From: Pseudomonadota bacterium | GTDB lineage: Bacteria; Pseudomonadota; Gammaproteobacteria; Steroidobacterales; Steroidobacteraceae | Assembly (NCBI GenBank): GCA_021817875.1 | Contig: JAKAFQ010000117.1 | Span: 1-10,034, forward strand | Reading direction: 5' to 3' | DNA: 10,034 nucleotides | In this document: positions 7,512-10,034 of the stretch, piece after piece | Layout of the letters: each line of letters opens with the position of its first letter | Position numbering within the stretch: the first letter of the stretch is position 1 | Translations under genes and position numbers: made by a program | The notes under the pieces: generated by a model | What the model was told of the DNA's origin: nothing | Database searches by the model: none | The model's input: only the letters and a program-made list of their open reading frames with translations

Positions 7512-7534
7512 GCCCCGGGATGGCTGCCCGGGGC
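7512..7534. terminator. Strong stem-loop between convergent mutM and coaD
   Basis: GCCCCGGG (7512-7519) and CCCGGGGC (7527-7534) form a perfect 8-bp GC-only stem with a 7-nt loop. A weaker 6-bp stem (GAGCCG at 7439-7444 with CGGCTC at 7453-7458) lies nearer mutM. The 171-nt gap separates convergent genes and otherwise shows no gene. No T-tract follows, so this is a putative bidirectional 3'-end structure rather than a textbook terminator. Confidence 0.4.
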
Positions 7535-7568
7535 GCCGCGCATCGGCCGTGCTCCGGGTGAGCGAGAC

Positions 7569-8653
<1,085 letters not shown>

Positions 8654-8681
8654 GGCGATTACGATACACTAGCGGGCACGC

Positions 8682-9668
8682 ATGCCTCGCTCCGAATCCA
8701 AAAGCCAAGTACCCCAAAACGCAGAGCGTCAGGGTTTCTTCAAGCGGCTCACCCAGCGGCTGAGCCGGGGCGGGCGGCTCGGCTTTGACCTGGTCAATCT
8801 CTTCCGCGGGCGCCGGATCGATGCCGAGATCCTCGAGGAACTGGAGACCCGGCTGCTGACAGCCGATGTCGGCGTCGAGGCCACAGAGCACATCCTCTCG
8901 GGGCTGCACAAGCAGGTGGCGCGCAAGGAACTGGCCGACGTCGAGGCGTTGATCGCGGCGCTGCGCGAAGCGGTGGTCGGGATTCTCGAACCCTGCGCCC
9001 GGGCGCTGGTCATCGATGCGGACCGCAGGCCATTCACCATCCTGGTGGTGGGCGTCAACGGTTCCGGCAAGACCACCACCATCGGCAAGCTGGCTCGCCG
9101 CTTCACGGACGAGGGCCGCAGGGTGATGCTTGCCGCGGGCGATACCTTCCGAGCTGCCGCCATCGAGCAGCTTTCGGTGTGGGCGACGCGGACCGGCGCG
9201 GACTGCATCGCGCAACACGCCGGGGCCGATCCCGGCGCCGTGATCTTCGACGCGCTGCAGGCGGCGCGTGCGCGTGGCGCGGATGTGCTGTTGGCCGATA
9301 CCGCCGGTCGCCTGCACAGCCAGGCACACCTGATGGACGAGCTGAAAAAGATCAAGCGCGTCATGCAGCGACTCGACGCTACCGCGCCCCATGAGGTGCT
9401 GTTGGTGCTCGATGCCAACCAGGGACAGAACGCGCTCGCGCAGGCCATCCAGTTCCACGAGGCAGTCGGGGTGAGCGGCATTGCCATCACCAAGCTCGAC
9501 GGCACCGCCAAGGGCGGGATCGTGATCGCCATCGCGCGCCGGCTGGGCCTGCCGATCCGTTTCATCGGCATCGGTGAGCAGCCAGGGGACTTCGGCGAAT
9601 TCGATGCGCGCGCTTTCGCCGCAGCGCTCGTCGAGGGCCCGGGCGAGACCACCCGGGTGAGCGGATGA
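8682..9668 (+). CDS. ftsY: Signal recognition particle receptor FtsY
   Basis: SRP-family GTPase that docks ribosome-nascent chain-SRP complexes at the inner membrane for co-translational insertion. The 328-residue protein has a short N-terminal tail, a basic amphipathic helix (about 17-33, RQGFFKRLTQRLSRGG) likely to bind lipid, an N domain from about residue 46, and a complete G domain: P-loop GVNGSGKTT (124-132), DTFRAAA (154-160), DTAGR (206-210) and TKLDGTAKGG (270-279). The long acidic A domain of E. coli FtsY is absent, as in many bacteria. The ATG at 8682 fits the reading frame and the divergent arrangement. Its TGA overlaps the ftsE start as ATGA, indicating an ftsY-ftsE operon. Confidence 0.98.
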   Translation: MPRSESKSQVPQNAERQGFFKRLTQRLSRGGRLGFDLVNLFRGRRIDAEILEELETRLLTADVGVEATEHILSGLHKQVARKELADVEALIAALREAVVGILEPCARALVIDADRRPFTILVVGVNGSGKTTTIGKLARRFTDEGRRVMLAAGDTFRAAAIEQLSVWATRTGADCIAQHAGADPGAVIFDALQAARARGADVLLADTAGRLHSQAHLMDELKKIKRVMQRLDATAPHEVLLVLDANQGQNALAQAIQFHEAVGVSGIAITKLDGTAKGGIVIAIARRLGLPIRFIGIGEQPGDFGEFDARAFAAALVEGPGETTRVSG

Positions 9669-10034
9669 TCCAGCTCGAGCGGGTCAGCAAGCGTTATCCC
9701 AATGGGCGGGAGGCGCTCACCAACGTCAGCTTTTTTGTCGATCGGGGCGAGATGGTGTTCGTCACCGGGCGCTCGGGCGCGGGCAAGAGCACGCTGCTGA
9801 AGCTGATCGCGCTGCTCGAACGGCCGACACGCGGTACGCTCATGGTCAACGGCCGGAACGCCGGTGCGCTCAAACCGCGCCATATTCCGGCATTCCGCCG
9901 CCAGATCGGAGTGGTGTTCCAGGACCACAAACTGCTCGCCGACCGACCGGTGTTCGACAACGTGGCGCTGCCTCTGGTGGTCGCGGGAGCCCCTCTGAAG
10001 GAGATCGACAAGCGTGTGCGCGCCGAGATCGGAA
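9665..10034 (+). CDS. ftsE: Cell division ATP-binding protein FtsE, 3' partial
   Basis: ATPase subunit of the FtsEX ABC complex, which controls septal cell-wall hydrolases at the division site. The first 123 residues are present and run off the window. They match the family closely: MIQLERVSKRYPNGREALTNVSF, Walker A GRSGAGKS (35-42), KLIALLERPTRGT, the Q-loop region RRQIGVVFQDHKLL with Gln at 86, and VFDNVALPLVVAG. The signature and Walker B motifs would lie beyond the end. The ATG shares bases with the ftsY stop (ATGA), implying translational coupling. ftsX is expected next. Confidence 0.97.
   Translation, partial: MIQLERVSKRYPNGREALTNVSFFVDRGEMVFVTGRSGAGKSTLLKLIALLERPTRGTLMVNGRNAGALKPRHIPAFRRQIGVVFQDHKLLADRPVFDNVALPLVVAGAPLKEIDKRVRAEIG

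Overview
This window looks like chromosomal DNA from a high-GC proteobacterium, most likely gammaproteobacterial. The evidence is close, full-length matches of recalled family motifs for RpoH (sigma-32), FtsY/FtsE, RsmD, CoaD, MutM and a cytochrome b561, together with the FtsY-FtsE and RsmD-CoaD pairings. No mobile elements, tRNA or rRNA genes, or CRISPR arrays were seen. Almost everything is core housekeeping.

Layout from left to right. (1) The 3' three quarters of prs (PRPP synthetase, +). (2) A minus-strand block: a DUF924 protein, a small unrecognised protein with an unclear start, a roughly 400-nt stretch of doubtful coding content, and a membrane-anchored protein resembling only the sensor half of a PdsS-type histidine kinase. 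(3) Divergent from that block, an NAD-type malic enzyme with an N-terminal ACT domain (+), whose frame is broken by an apparent loss of one G in a G run. (4) rpoH (-), read from a promoter overlapped by a perfect CIRCE operator. (5) Cytochrome b561 and mutM (+), 10 nt apart. (6) rsmD and coaD (-), overlapping by ATGA. (7) ftsY and the start of ftsE (+), also overlapping by ATGA, and divergent from rsmD.

The most notable signal is the CIRCE element. Both 9-nt arms are perfect, the spacer is 9 nt, and it covers the probable -35/-10 region of rpoH. That places the sigma-32 gene under probable HrcA repression, wiring the two classical heat-shock circuits in series. In many gammaproteobacteria rpoH lies directly after ftsYEX. 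Here it is a separate unit about 3 kb from ftsY, on the opposite strand.

Two genes look damaged or unusual: the malic enzyme frameshift (sequencing error or real lesion) and the sensor protein that stops right after its second membrane helix with no recognisable kinase domain downstream. No clearly new multi-gene system was found.
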